A DNA stretch of 64,000 nt from Amoebophrya sp. A120 (taxonomy: Eukaryota > Sar > Dinophyceae > Syndiniales > Amoebophryaceae), in NCBI GenBank assembly GCA_905178155.1, contig CAJINV010000007.1, positions 1,328,836 to 1,392,835 of the forward strand, in the 5' to 3' direction. The notes under the pieces are model-generated. The model was not told the DNA's origin, ran no database searches, and saw only the letters and a program-made list of their open reading frames with translations. A program made the translations under genes and the position numbers. This document shows, one piece after another, positions 12,301 through 22,628 of the stretch. The first letter of the stretch is position 1; each line of letters begins with the position of its first letter.

Positions 12301-15300
12301 GCGTACCATGATGTTCATGGAGGCAATCCTCGTCGCGTCGCTACTGGTGGTCCTGGTCGTCTTCCCCAAAGGCCCGGTCGGGTGGGGCTTGTTCATCTTC
12401 TCCATGCTCCAGTGGCCGTTTCAGTTGTTGGTGTTGCTACCGAAGATCATCACGAAGTTATCGCGAGGAAAATTGCCCCCTCCCCCAAGGTTGCAAAAAG
12501 TTGTGATGCGAAGTTTCCAAATGAAAAACTTTGCATGAAAGGAGTATGGATCTTTCTGATGCAGAGGCTAGGCGTGTTGCGCATCGCTTGCATGACAAAC
12601 GCCGCTCTTGCTGGGATCTTTTGCAATACAAATTTCCGCTATTCACGATCGAAAATCAGCACGCTGATTGATGCAAGAGGGCGAGTGTTTCACTTGGAAA
12701 GGTTTGCAATACAAATGCTTTCAAGTTCGGGGGTCGGGGCATTTTTCATTGTAATAGAAGTACTGCATCGTGTCCTCCATCGAGTGCTACAAGGACCACG
12801 AGCTGATCAACAAGGTCACGTTATCCGTGAAGGAGCGCCGCCTCCGGGAGGCGGTGTCCCTGATGCAGATGGTGAAGCTGCGCGGCCGCATCGAGCGGCT
12901 GGGCGGGCACCGGTTGTCCAAGCAGAAATTCGACGAGCTGTCCGAGAAATTCGACCACTTTTCCGAGGACAAGCTATTACAGTGCACAACTCCCCCTCGT
13001 TCTCATTTCTCATGCAAAACACCAACTCCACGCTTTCCCTCCTGTCACTATTATTTTTGGTAGCCCAAATCGCACTATGCCCCAGTGCAATTTGACATGA
13101 TGATACGTTTGCTGCCTTATGCTGTGCTCCTTTTCTTTGGCGCTAGCAAGGCAATAAGATTTCATTCTCATGTCTGATCGGCAAGATACTCTTCATCTTT
13201 TTAAATATTTTTAAGTGCTAAAACATGATATTTGTTGGGTGCCTCGCTTTCTTCTGCGCCTTTTTCCGCTGGGGCTCGCTTTCTTCTGCGCCTTTTTCCG
13301 CTGGGGCTCGCTTTCCCGCTGGGGCTCGCTAAAACATGATATTTCCGTCTTCGGGTGCCTCGCTTTCTTCTGCGCCTTTTTCCGCTGGGGCTCATCTTTG
13401 CATGACATCGGAGAATATCTCAATATAGAAACAGGGCTAGTAGAAATAAGTAAAAGTAAAAATTTTATTGGTTTACGTAACCGGGGGGCGGCTTGATGTC
13501 TGCGGCGGATGATGACAGTGTGCACACTCCTACAAGTATATGGCTGCCGGGCTGCTTCCCGGTCGGTCTAGTACAAATAAACATTTCGCCACTGATCCGC
13601 TAAACACCTTGCTGCCAGCCCCGCCCGCTCGGGGGTTAATTATCTCTAGACAGGGCACCAGCTGCGGTTGTCCTTTAGGGCGTTCGAGTCTAGATAAAAA
13701 ACTACCATGCGTAAATCTTCAATTTTGCATGGGCTCTTGGTGGCTGCTTCCACCGCGGGAGAGTATAAAAACGCAAAACATAAGTCATTGACCACTGGGT
13801 CGCTGTGACGCCGTGCCTGCACGCACCATCAGAAGTGCGACGAGGTGCCAATCGTGTTGATGCACGCACCATCAGAAGTGCGTTGATGCGCGAGGGTCGT
13901 GAATGAATGAATGAATTTGTAAGCTTATCGGCCGTTGTGCCATCGGGACTTCCTGCCCGCTGACCACCAATGTCATGCAAAACCGGCATTCGGGCTGATC
14001 CTGATGCTTGTATTGCTGTTCATGCTATACAAATGAGGGGGAGGGGGAGTTGTGCACTGTTATACAAGCAGCGCCACATCGAGAAGGCCTTCGTCCACAT
14101 GGATTTCGACCACTCCGGGCAGATCGGGGTCGAGGAGCTGGAGAAGTTGATGTCCTCGATGAACATTCTAGCCAATTCCGACGTGCACAAAAACGCGAAG
14201 CAGCTGGTGCACATGGTCGACATGGACAAGGACGGCATGGTCGATTTGACCGAGTTCAAGGTCCTGATGGCCCTCGCGTACGAGAAGCAGGACCCGATGG
14301 AGGAAATCCAGGACTTCGACAAATTTTTCGACCTCATCGACGTGGACATGGACGAGGCGCTCGCGTTCCAGGAACTCGCGCAGTTCTGCCGCGACAACTT
14401 CGCCATCCCGATGAACAACGCCGACATCGGGGAGCTGGTGTACCGCTGCTTCCGCACGGTGAAGGCGGAGTTGACCCGGGACGATTTTATCGTTTGGATG
14501 CGGTGGCTGCAGGACTGCGAGAAGGGGCAGATGAGCGAGGACGCGATGCGGGTGGATCGCGGGTTCGGTTTACTGTGAGGAAAAATCCCCCCTCCCCATA
14601 TTCAAAAGGTAGGTTTCTAAAAATTTGCGATGCGGGTTTGCGACCACAAATCCTGTCTCTGTTGCAAGAAGGCAAATTGAAAGAACCCGCCGCCTTATGG
14701 AGGCGATTTGTAGTGCTGTTTCACCTACATGGCAGGCCTCTGTCATGCTGAGCGCCTACAGCAAAACACCTCTACGCAGGCTGGGGCTTTGCCTCTAGTG
14801 CTTCACTGCAAGACAGGGCTGATTTCTGTACACAAATCCAGCAACAGAAGTTTCCGTTTCAATATGGGGAGGGGGGATTTTTCACTTTGATACGGTTCCG
14901 GCTCCGATCTGGACACGCCGGACGAAAACGTGGACCAGTCCGCCAAGGGGTTCGACCACGGCATCCAAGCGCCACTGCACGGCCACCACAAGAGCAGCGA
15001 CTTCGACGCGGACGGCGTGCGCACCTCGAAGCACCGCGACGACCCGCGCGAAGCGTCGACGGACGAAGATATCCTGGAGGAAGATGCTGACGAAACGCAA
15101 AGGCGAAGAACAAGTAACTCCTTCTTCTGGCGCAGCAGCGATGCGCCTGTGGTGGGAACAGGCGAGAACGCGCCCGCGTCGAAATCGCACCGGAAGTCAA
15201 CGAGGTTGAACAAGCGGGAAAGTGTGGGTAATGGCGCGGCGGTGAACATCAATGATGCTGTCGTTGTTCCAGTGGCGCGAGGGGGCGCAAGTCAACAAAC

Positions 15301-15802
15301 TCCTTCATCTACTGGAAAGAAGCGTCAGTCCCAGCACCGTTCCAGTGGCTTTTACTCGATCGATAACAAGCCGGTGTACATGACAAATGAGTCTAATCAG
15401 ATGGTCTCCATGCTGACGCAGAATTCCGTGGAACCGGTCCGGCTGGAAATGAGCACAGCACCTGCAACAAATAATGCTGACAGCACGACGATGTTGAAAA
15501 ACTCGTCAAAGACTGTGCCTTTACTTGCGAATCAGCAACAGACTGTAGTTGTGGACGAGCAGGAGGCCACTTGTGCGAACAACAAACCGCCGAAGAGGCG
15601 AGAGAGCACCAGTCGGCGGTTGAGCACGAAAGCGAATACCGCGAACTCGCCTGCTATGCTGGCGCGCGGGGACACTCAGCAAGGCTTGCCGGTACCGCCT
15701 TCTTGGCAGAGGGAACAGGAGATGCAGGCGGAAAAAAAGGCGCGCTTGTTGCTGATGGGAAAGTCGGAAGTCCCGGGGAACCTGGAAGGCGAGTTTGTGT
15801 GA
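9347..15802 (+). CDS. MLO-like seven-TM protein fused to C-terminal EF-hands
   Basis: Exons 9347-10019, 10229-10587, 10767-11052, 11325-11459, 11685-12016, 12248-12458, 12762-12974, 14070-14570 and 14898-15802 sum to 1204 codons plus a stop. Introns 1-3 are GT-AG; the other five are introners. The start has a CACCATGG context. MLO-type signatures appear in order: a TM helix followed by a Lys/Arg loop and GELTVLGFIGLAVFIS; VHMCIFCVMMVFMFQAATLM then DRVWDRWES; LRHLFCYP then SFDFRMYLSS; and a last TM pair after FHFHEFGVGVCNQ. These match the plant MLO helices and intracellular loops (family knowledge). After the core come EF-hands DFDHSGQIGVEE and DMDKDGMVDLTE, a degenerate third (DVDMDEALAFQE), then a Ser/Lys-rich tail. 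Plant MLO proteins bind calmodulin as a separate partner; here Ca2+ sensing appears built in. The role is likely a membrane Ca2+-linked protein (inference). Confidence 0.75.
11460..11679 (+). mobile_element. Introner, family B, in the MLO-like gene
   Basis: Ends TATCCTGAGTAAAAACG / CGCTTTTACTCAGGATA. Duplication CAAGA at 11455-11459 and 11680-11684. Removal reads NNADKKGRKIVAM. An unspliced read stops within the first few bases. Confidence 0.93.
12017..12242 (+). mobile_element. Introner, family H, in the MLO-like gene
   Basis: Starts TATCCAAGAAAAAAACTGTG; inverted at the 3' end (CACAGAGTTTTTTTCTTG then CATA). Duplication AGCAC at 12012-12016 and 12243-12247. Removal joins PHEH to DRLFHFHEFG in frame. 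Confidence 0.88.
12459..12756 (+). mobile_element. Introner, family I, in the MLO-like gene
   Basis: Starts TATCGCGAGGAAAATTGCCC; the 3' end has GGGGCATTTTTCATTGTAATA. Duplication GAAGT at 12454-12458 and 12757-12761. Removal gives IITKYCIVSSIECYK in frame. Confidence 0.88.
12975..14064 (+). mobile_element. Introner, family G, enlarged by a nested insertion
   Basis: Ends TATTACAGTGCACAACTCCC / GGGAGTTGTGCACTGTTATA. Duplication CAAGC at 12970-12974 and 14065-14069. Removal gives SEDKQRHIEKAF, directly ahead of the first EF-hand. At 1090 bp it is three to five times the usual size. The introner-like halves are about 12975-13100 and 13965-14064; the middle is foreign, with a tandem TTCTGCGCCTTTTTCCGC block at 13240-13395. 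Confidence 0.88.
13230..13395. repeat. Tandem repeat inside introner G
   Basis: CTTTCTTCTGCGCCTTTTTC and CGCTGGGGCTCG recur several times, with a larger unit including GCTAAAACATGATATTT that occurs twice. It lies in the nested insertion of the family G introner. Confidence 0.7.
14571..14892 (+). mobile_element. Introner, family C, in the MLO-like gene
   Basis: Starts TACTGTGAGGAAAAATCCCC; ends GGGGATTTTTCACTTTGATA. Duplication CGGTT at 14566-14570 and 14893-14897. Removal joins DRGFG to SGSDLDTPDEN in frame. The first base triplet is TAC instead of TAT. Confidence 0.88.
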
Positions 15803-17193
15803 TTTTTCGGATCATCGATTGGTGCTGCTGTCCTCTTAGGTGCGAGAAGATGCCCGTAGCTGCACCATGCTAGAAGTAGCATTCCCTTTGTGTATAGATT
15901 CATTGTTCCACCCCAAATGTTGGTATGTACCGCTATGAAGAACTACCCAAAGAAATCTTTCAATATTGGTGTACTATTTTAGCCGTAACCAAAGCCATAC
16001 ATAGATAAATCCAATTATGTCCTACTTACTACCCACGTTGTTGTCACACGTAAATGATTCATTTCAACAAGAATTCTAGTCACGTTTCGGTTTCTGTATC
16101 GAAGAAATTAATACACAGATTTCTTCCATATTAGGAACAAACGGCTTATAATTTCTTTTGCAATGACCCCGGACGTACGAGTGACCCCCAATCGCTGTAG
16201 AAGCTGCACTGGACCACTGCGATGTGAGTGGGAAGGTGATCCGAATCGATGCTGTGCTAGAGGCTCGTGTCGCAGCAACATCAAGTTTCGCACTCACAGA
16301 AGAAGCTGATTGAACACTTATCAATATGGTCGGAGTACTAGATCCAACAAAAGTACTAGAACATGCTTCCCGCTGAACCTGGATGGTTGCTGTTGCAAAT
16401 GCTAACAGTAACTACAGTAACTTTCAATACGCATACGGTGGTCCGCCGGTCTCGGTTGTCAAAAAAAAAATTTGCAGTTATAATATTTGCTTGCTAGTTG
16501 TGGTCCATTGATCTTCTGGTAACCAAATGCGTCCGCGCGCGGCTCCCCAATTGCCGAAACAAATCCGATCGGTTCTTCAATATCGGTGTACTTAATCAGC
16601 CTGGTGAGAAGGTGAAACGTGAAATGAGGATCTTAGCTCTATTCGCCCGATGTGCAGTTCTTCAGTTTAATCAAGGATCCCCAGGAGCATCAAAGTTGTG
16701 CTTTCCAGTATAAAACAAGGAAGATATCGGTAAGCGTAAAAAACTTCTTCACGCGACGACCTCATGCAAGGATCCTCGGAAACGGAAATGAATTCGATCA
16801 CCGATAGATCTGCACGAGTAAACGCAAAGTGTTTATCACCGGTCGGCCAAGCATCAAGGCACATCGATATAGAACAAGCAGCATTCATCTCCATCAGGAA
16901 CGAGTGGCAGCATTGATTTGGAAATCAGGTTCTTAATCCTTAAGTTTTAGAAGAAATAATCCTTCCTACTAGCCTTACATTTGTACTGCTGGGCCTCGTG
17001 TCTTGCTGTATTAGGAGCGAATCAGTTCGAACACAAAGAGTATTCTTACAAATTTTCTGGCCTGGTACGCTCGACCGAACTCAGGTATCAAAAAAAGCAA
17101 GACTTGCTTCCGCCAGCGGAAAATCATACCAACTCAAGCTCTGAAGTCATTGGCAATTTTTATATCTGCGCCTGCAGTGGAAGCGAAGTCGAA
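15803..17193. other. Intergenic with copy 1 of a dispersed repeat
   Basis: No supported gene apart from the repeat at about 16552-16975. The frame of the next ORF is open upstream to 16981 but without clear coding character. Confidence 0.5.
16552..16975. repeat. Dispersed repeat, copy 1
   Basis: About 420 bp, clearly similar to 21009-21450 (shared blocks include GAGGATCTTAGCTCTATTC and GAATTCGATC.CCGATAGATCT). The minus strand of both copies keeps a similar open frame: AWPTGDK, then IEFIS, EDPC and SSREE. Confidence 0.7.
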
Positions 17194-18048
17194 ATGTTGC
17201 TGGTTACGACGAAGACTCACCTGCCGCGCGGGGTCATGCTGACAGCCCTGGCCGTCGTGGGGGCCGCGTATTTTGCGCCCGGCCTTGTGGACGGTGTCGG
17301 CTTACGTCCGGCCTTGCGGACGTTCAGCACAGAAGATTCGCATGAGATCCTCGTACTCGTTGGACTTGGGGACAAGACAGAGACGTTGCCCGGGAACACC
17401 AGCGCTGCCGAGGCGGCGCAAAAGCTGCATGACATGGCTGCGGGGCTAGCGCTAGTACCAGCAAACGATGCAATTACCTACGGCCTTACAACGGTGACGG
17501 TTGATAGTCTATTGCAGGACCCTGATCGCACGGTGGGCACTATCCTCCCAACCGGTACTGCGATGATTCGCTTGCTTCCTGGGGGCCCGCTCTTGTTCGA
17601 GGAGATGCCTGCCAATGGTCTCTGGAAGCCCGCTGAAGTGCGGCAAGAGGGCACTTGGGCGGTGCCGTCTGACAAAGAATCTGAAGTTGAATTTATTATT
17701 CGCACGGTTTTGGGAATCAGCACAGACGACTTGATTAAGGATCGGTACGCCGCCGCAGCTAGAAAAAAATACAACCTGTCGGGACCTAAACTCGACCTGT
17801 ATCTGATGCAGCTGCGCACACAAGCGCAAGCCCATCTTGAGAAGGCTCTTCCGACCATCGAGAAGCAGGAGGAGGAAGACCCAAAGCGCAAGTTGGACCA
17901 CCAACGCAAGCTGGTCGAGTTGATCTTTGCGTGGCGGAATTTGAACGGGTCCAAGGGCTGGGAGGGAGATTCAGAGTTCGACAAAGATAACAGGCTGATT
18001 CAGATTGCCGTCGAATCGATAATGTTCCTTTTCGATGATTATATGTAG
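17194..18048 (+). CDS. Hypothetical protein with N-terminal signal-anchor-like helix
   Basis: An uninterrupted ORF of 284 codons from the ATG at 17194; the frame is open further upstream to 16981. I do not recognise a family. A hydrophobic segment at about residues 13-35 (VMLTALAVVGAAYFAPGLV) follows a short basic start and could be a signal peptide or anchor. The rest is soluble-looking, with an acidic/basic helical stretch near residues 190-250 (KLDLYLMQLRTQAQAH, EKQEEEDPKRKLDHQRK). Third positions are less G/C-biased than in the neighbouring genes. No introner lies inside it. Confidence 0.45.
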   Translation: MLLVTTKTHLPRGVMLTALAVVGAAYFAPGLVDGVGLRPALRTFSTEDSHEILVLVGLGDKTETLPGNTSAAEAAQKLHDMAAGLALVPANDAITYGLTTVTVDSLLQDPDRTVGTILPTGTAMIRLLPGGPLLFEEMPANGLWKPAEVRQEGTWAVPSDKESEVEFIIRTVLGISTDDLIKDRYAAAARKKYNLSGPKLDLYLMQLRTQAQAHLEKALPTIEKQEEEDPKRKLDHQRKLVELIFAWRNLNGSKGWEGDSEFDKDNRLIQIAVESIMFLFDDYM

Positions 18049-18224
18049 TGAGGTCACCGAACGGTTCTAACCAGGGAGTTTCTTTGCCACCTCCCGTGAA
18101 AAACGACCGGCAGTTTTGAAGCCTGTAGAGAGTTTTTTTGCATGAAAAAGATTCCAGCGTGCAAGCCTGTTTGGCTTTGTCGGCACCGAATCGCAAGCGG
18201 ATTCTATCGGTCGCCGCTTGAAAA

Positions 18225-18760
18225 AACGACGCAGGGGAGCCGGCAAAAGGGGCGCCCTTCGGAGGCGCCCACCGCCTTGGTTTCTGGCGATTTGGGGCGC
18301 CCAAAAGGGCGCCCGAAAAAAACGCGCCCAAAATCAGAACAGCGAAACAGCATGACACGGCCGCGATTTCGGAGCATTTTGGGCGGCCGCGAAAGCGGCC
18401 GCCTTTTCGCCGGTTTCAGAGCCTGGGAAGCTTTGCAAAAAGCGCGGGCGAGAAAAATAAAAACGCAAAAAAGAAAAAGCGCGCCAGACGCGCAAAGCCA
18501 ACCCGCATGCTATGGGCCCGATTTTTCCTCGCTTTTTGGGCGCCCCCTGTGGCGCCCGGATTGGCCTCATAGCATGGGGGCTGGCTTTCGGAAAGGAATT
18601 TCAAAAATTTGCCAAGATTTGCGACGCTTATCAGACGGCCGCCATACCGTGGGGCCTAACTTTACCCACGCCGGTATGGCGAGCCCAGAAAAAGCAAAGC
18701 CGCGGCCAAGGCGACGGCCGGCAAGAAAACGCCCACGACCTCACTATCTCCGCCCCGGCG
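18225..18760. repeat. GC-rich palindrome-rich island
   Basis: Dense GGCGCC, GGGCGCCC and GCGGCCGC palindromes between two unknown ORFs. ORFs through it are low-complexity Arg/Ala/Gly/Pro in several frames at once, typical of non-coding GC-rich DNA. Confidence 0.6.
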
Positions 18761-18790
18761 GCTATATTTGGTACTACCCGTGACACGAAT

Positions 18791-19495
18791 ATGTGGGGAC
18801 CACTGGCGTTCAGTTATTTGTGTACGTACTACGGCTTGGTGACTGGGGAGTTTCGAGACGCTCTAAAGCGGGCCTGGAAAACACCGGTGGGGACTTTGGC
18901 TTTTCCTCCGACGGAGATTCGGCGCGACATAGCAGAACGGGCTTCCGAGGCGCTGCTTATGCTCCGTGTTGATGACGCGGGTCGCGTCGCGTGTCATGGG
19001 GTCGAGGCGAACAAGGACTCCAGTGATCGTGTTTGGAAAGACCTGCGGAGAGCGAGATTCTGGGAAGCGGCGACAGCAAGCCATCTAGAGGATATAGAAG
19101 CTTTGTTGTCGTCGGGCGTCGATGGTAGGGGGCCCGTACGCTTTTTTAATCGGAAGGGGAGGCTAGCGGAGATCACAGCGAGTCGGGTGCAAAACGAGCG
19201 CAACGAGCCCGCGGGCAATTACCTATGTCGCAGAGATGGGGGAGGTGGACGCAGGGAAGTGCCCCGGACTCTAGTGCCCATGTCTCAGGCCGACCTTCGC
19301 CTTGGGTTCGAGGGGCTGAAGAGCGCTCTGGCCGAGACGGTGGAGGATATCAACAAGACAGTGGACAACCGTTTGAGAAGGCTGAACGTCGCGCAGAGCA
19401 GCAGTGTTGCCGGGCCGGTGCCGGGGATGACGGGTGGGCAGAGGCGCCCCGCCACTTCGGGGCGCTGCAGGCTATCGTCATGCAAAATCTCCTAA
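18791..19495 (+). CDS. Hypothetical protein
   Basis: The ORF from the ATG at 18791 has 234 codons; the same frame is open upstream into the GC-rich island from 18512, but that part looks spurious. No family is recognised. Visible are an Arg/Glu-rich helical middle (PTEIRRDIAERASEALLML) and a C-terminal predicted helix (FEGLKSALAETVEDINKTVD). Together with 17194-18048 it may be part of an unknown mobile or lineage-specific locus; codon use in both is less biased than in the recognised genes. Confidence 0.35.
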   Translation: MWGPLAFSYLCTYYGLVTGEFRDALKRAWKTPVGTLAFPPTEIRRDIAERASEALLMLRVDDAGRVACHGVEANKDSSDRVWKDLRRARFWEAATASHLEDIEALLSSGVDGRGPVRFFNRKGRLAEITASRVQNERNEPAGNYLCRRDGGGGRREVPRTLVPMSQADLRLGFEGLKSALAETVEDINKTVDNRLRRLNVAQSSSVAGPVPGMTGGQRRPATSGRCRLSSCKIS

Positions 19496-21008
19496 TTTTT
19501 TCTACCGCGATCGCCTTTCGAAGATTTTGTGTACAACTACAATAACAATAACCAATATAAAAGGAGCACTGCTCCGAAGCAGAACTTTTGGTCGTAGCAA
19601 GGTTGACTTGAAACCTACCGGAGCTTTATTGCGCGCCGCTTCGTGTTTTATTTTTTCTGGCCTAAGCCATTCATAAGTAAAAGTAACCTAGCCAGGTCTT
19701 GTTTTTCTTTTTTGTCGAAGAAGCTCCGACAACGTGGGGCGAAAGAAAGACCATTCCCGAACGGTTTTCAACGGTCGGTGCAGTGGAGTCGTAATTACCA
19801 TAGAGCAGCATAGTGACATTTTGAGTAAGTACAGGAAACGTCATATTTGTCATATGGTAGCAGAACGGGCTGCAACATCCTGAGCCAGTTTAAGTCGTCG
19901 AACATGATGTATGTTTACGGCAACAGAAATCCGAACAGTATGCGCAAGTATACGTATTTGACGAGCATGATGTTTAAGATACGACAACAGAAATGAACAG
20001 ATTTTGAGCAAGTGCAGCAAGTAGTTTGCTAGCGCGATGCTGCAATAGAACTAAATCAGGTATTTTTTGACGGATCTACCACACCCCTTTTTTACGCTGT
20101 TAGTGTTTTTTTTTGCAACGATAGCACGCTGAATTTTTCTGGACTCCCTGCGGGCCATCGTTTTCGCCTTTTCAAGACGTCAGCGGGGAGAAACTGCAGC
20201 AAAGGAGCAGCACCACGAGTGAAAGGCATAAAAAGCTCGCACTTTTCTTCGTTTATTTTTGTCTTGTCCTCTTAACCTTTTCACGACCTGAGATTTGTCT
20301 TAAGGTCAAAACTGTCATGCTCTTTGTGAGCTCGACCACCCGCGGCCCGTCACAGGACTATAAATCTAGAGCGTAGGCGCACAGTTGCGTCAAGATCTTT
20401 CTAGAGCAAAGCTACTAGTCCGAAGAGAGCCAGTAAGCTGAGAGTTTTAGCAACAGGCCGAGGAATTTAAGCCCCTAGTTTTGTTTGTGTTAGATTATTA
20501 TCCTCGTAAGTCTTTCCACACTAGCTTTTATTTTTGTAAGAGCTCTCACACTGAGAAAAAAATCAGAAGATTTTGAGACGCCTCTTGGACTTTCTCCAAG
20601 AAACATCGGAAATCGGAAAGCGGTCCAGCAGCTCACCAATGTACAACCCATGTAGTTCATCAGCCGGCAACCGGCAATGATTTGTTTGGATGGTCAATGT
20701 TGACCGCAAGAAAATATCGCAAACTGCAACACGAACAGGAGTGCAGCGCTGTGGAGATATTTTAGGAAGGAAGAGAAAATAAAATCCTTGCGGAAACAAA
20801 TAAACCGAAGGGCCTTTTCTGCTTTCTGCCGCAGAATGGAAGGGAGCGGGGCCTGATGCACGGTGTTCGTCCGAACAAGTGCTTTCGTCCGCCTTCCACG
20901 TGTTTTCTTCTTCTGAAGACGGACCATCAGTCATCGCCTCTTCAGAGTACCGGGCCAGAAATTACTTTGCTTCAGTGACTGTGCGTCATCCAGTCGTTTT
21001 TTTGCCGA

Positions 21009-21450
21009 AGCAAATCCGATCGGATCTTCGACGATATCGGTGCGCTTAATCCGCCTGAGAAGGTGAAACGTGAAGTGAGGATCTTAGCTCTATTCATCCG
21101 GCGGTGTGCAGTTCTTCGGTTTAGTCCATGATTATTAGCCTCAAAGGAGTTGCGGTTGCGCTTTCCAGTATAGACCAAAGAAGAAATCGGTGAAGAAGTT
21201 CTTCGCGCGACGACATCACGCAAGGATCCTCGGAAATGAATTCGATCGCCGATAGATCTTTGCGAGTATATTCAAAGGGTTTATCACCTGTCGGCCAAGC
21301 GAGGACGAGAGGCAATCGGTATACAACAAGCAGAATTCATATTCATCTCCATCAGGAACGAATGAAAACATTGATGATTAATCCTATCCTCATCCTAGTT
21401 CTGGCTTTCAGGTTTTGATGTTTGTCGAGAACCCTTCCTACTAGGCTCGC
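21009..21450. repeat. Dispersed repeat, copy 2
   Basis: Counterpart of 16552-16975. The shared minus-strand frame has mostly single-base changes and one 6-bp in-frame difference (GTTTCC missing here). Confidence 0.7.
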
Positions 21451-22320
21451 ATTGTACTTGTAAGTAGGCCTGCTGTTTGATTTGCTTGCTAGTCGTCCTT
21501 TGGTACAAGTACAACAAGCATTCGTGTGGTACAGAAAGAAATTTTCCTCGGTCAAGCGAACGCAGTCAGAAATTTACGATCGGTTACTTGCATTGACAGC
21601 TGCTCTCAACCTACGTTTCGTTGCAAGAATCGTAAAAATTCTGGAACAAGTACTCGGTCGACGATTGCCTTACTGCTCGGTTTTGTCACAGAGAGAGACT
21701 CGTAGAAGTAGTACTTACCCCTTGCTTTGCTCAACAAACCATGCACCGCCATCCATTATGTTTCTATGCGTACAACCAGTACCAGATCGCTTTCGCTTCT
21801 GAACAATTGGTTGCTTGTCTCCCACGAAACAGGTCGGGCGTGGCCTCCAGGCGATGCATTTTTTCCCACCAATTCAAAAACCCCATGCCCGTTTTTTTTC
21901 TCATTTATATAGCATAATTTTTTTACTTTTTTCCAAAAGTTAAAGTCTCACTATGCCGGTCCTTTACCTTATTGCATTCCATAATTTGCGATACCAATTT
22001 TTACTGGTTGGGCGTTTCTTATTCTTCCTACCATAAAAATTCCTGCACACAGGAGTGTCATAACAATTTTCCAGTAATACGAATTTATTATTGCGTCTGC
22101 GATGCAAGACAATGTGAGTGTGACATCACATAGGTAGAATTGTTAACCAAGCTATTGCATGAGTCTATAATGCATCGTACAATTTATGTGTGAAGGTTTG
22201 TGAATTTATTTCCGTAGATAGTACAGGCAAGCGGCCTTTCATATTACGGTTGTCTCGCCCGAGGTATTTACTCGATTTTTACAGCTGCACAGCGAGATTC
22301 GATATTTTATTAGTACTGCT

Positions 22321-22411
22321 TTTTAACCTTCGAGATCGAGATATTTCCAGAAGGATCGAAAAGCTGCAAGTGGACCACCTGGACGAGCTCTACTTGCACC
22401 ACTTGATGTAA
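22321..22411 (+). other. Possible terminal exon of an unrecognised gene
   Basis: After a TTTCCAG acceptor-like site (ends about 22350) there is a short segment ending in TAA with strongly G/C-third codons (RIEKLQVDHLDELYLHHLM). This contrasts with the AT-rich surroundings. No upstream exon could be assigned. Confidence 0.25.
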
Positions 22412-22628
22412 TAACTTTCGTTTGTATAGTCCGTTTCCACCAGCGCCAGCAATTTCTATTTTTTTTTTACTCTGCTTACCCGGTGGAGGAATTGGAGGAG
22501 CTTGCTTTTCAAACCAGCACCGGAGTTGTAAAGCCGCAGGGAAAGAACAATAAGAACCACATCAAACAACTTCAACAGCAGCCGATGAACCCAGTGCCCC
22601 TCGTCCTCCTTCTCACGTAGTAGAACAA

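Larger units (their letters stand above)
19496..22628. other. Gene-poor region with repeat copy 2
   Basis: Three kilobases of AT-richer DNA. It contains the second dispersed repeat (about 21009-21450) and a possible terminal exon at 22321-22411. A minus-strand ORF at 20563-20934 (123 codons) has no recognised domain and I do not support it as a gene. Confidence 0.5.

Noticed and set aside
13201-13525. Minus-strand ORFs with Lys/Arg-rich repeats
   Set aside because: They are translations of the tandem repeat in the nested insertion of the family G introner.
20563-20934. Minus-strand 123-codon ORF near repeat copy 2
   Set aside because: No domain seen and repeat copy 1 has no equivalent next to it; it remains only a weak candidate.
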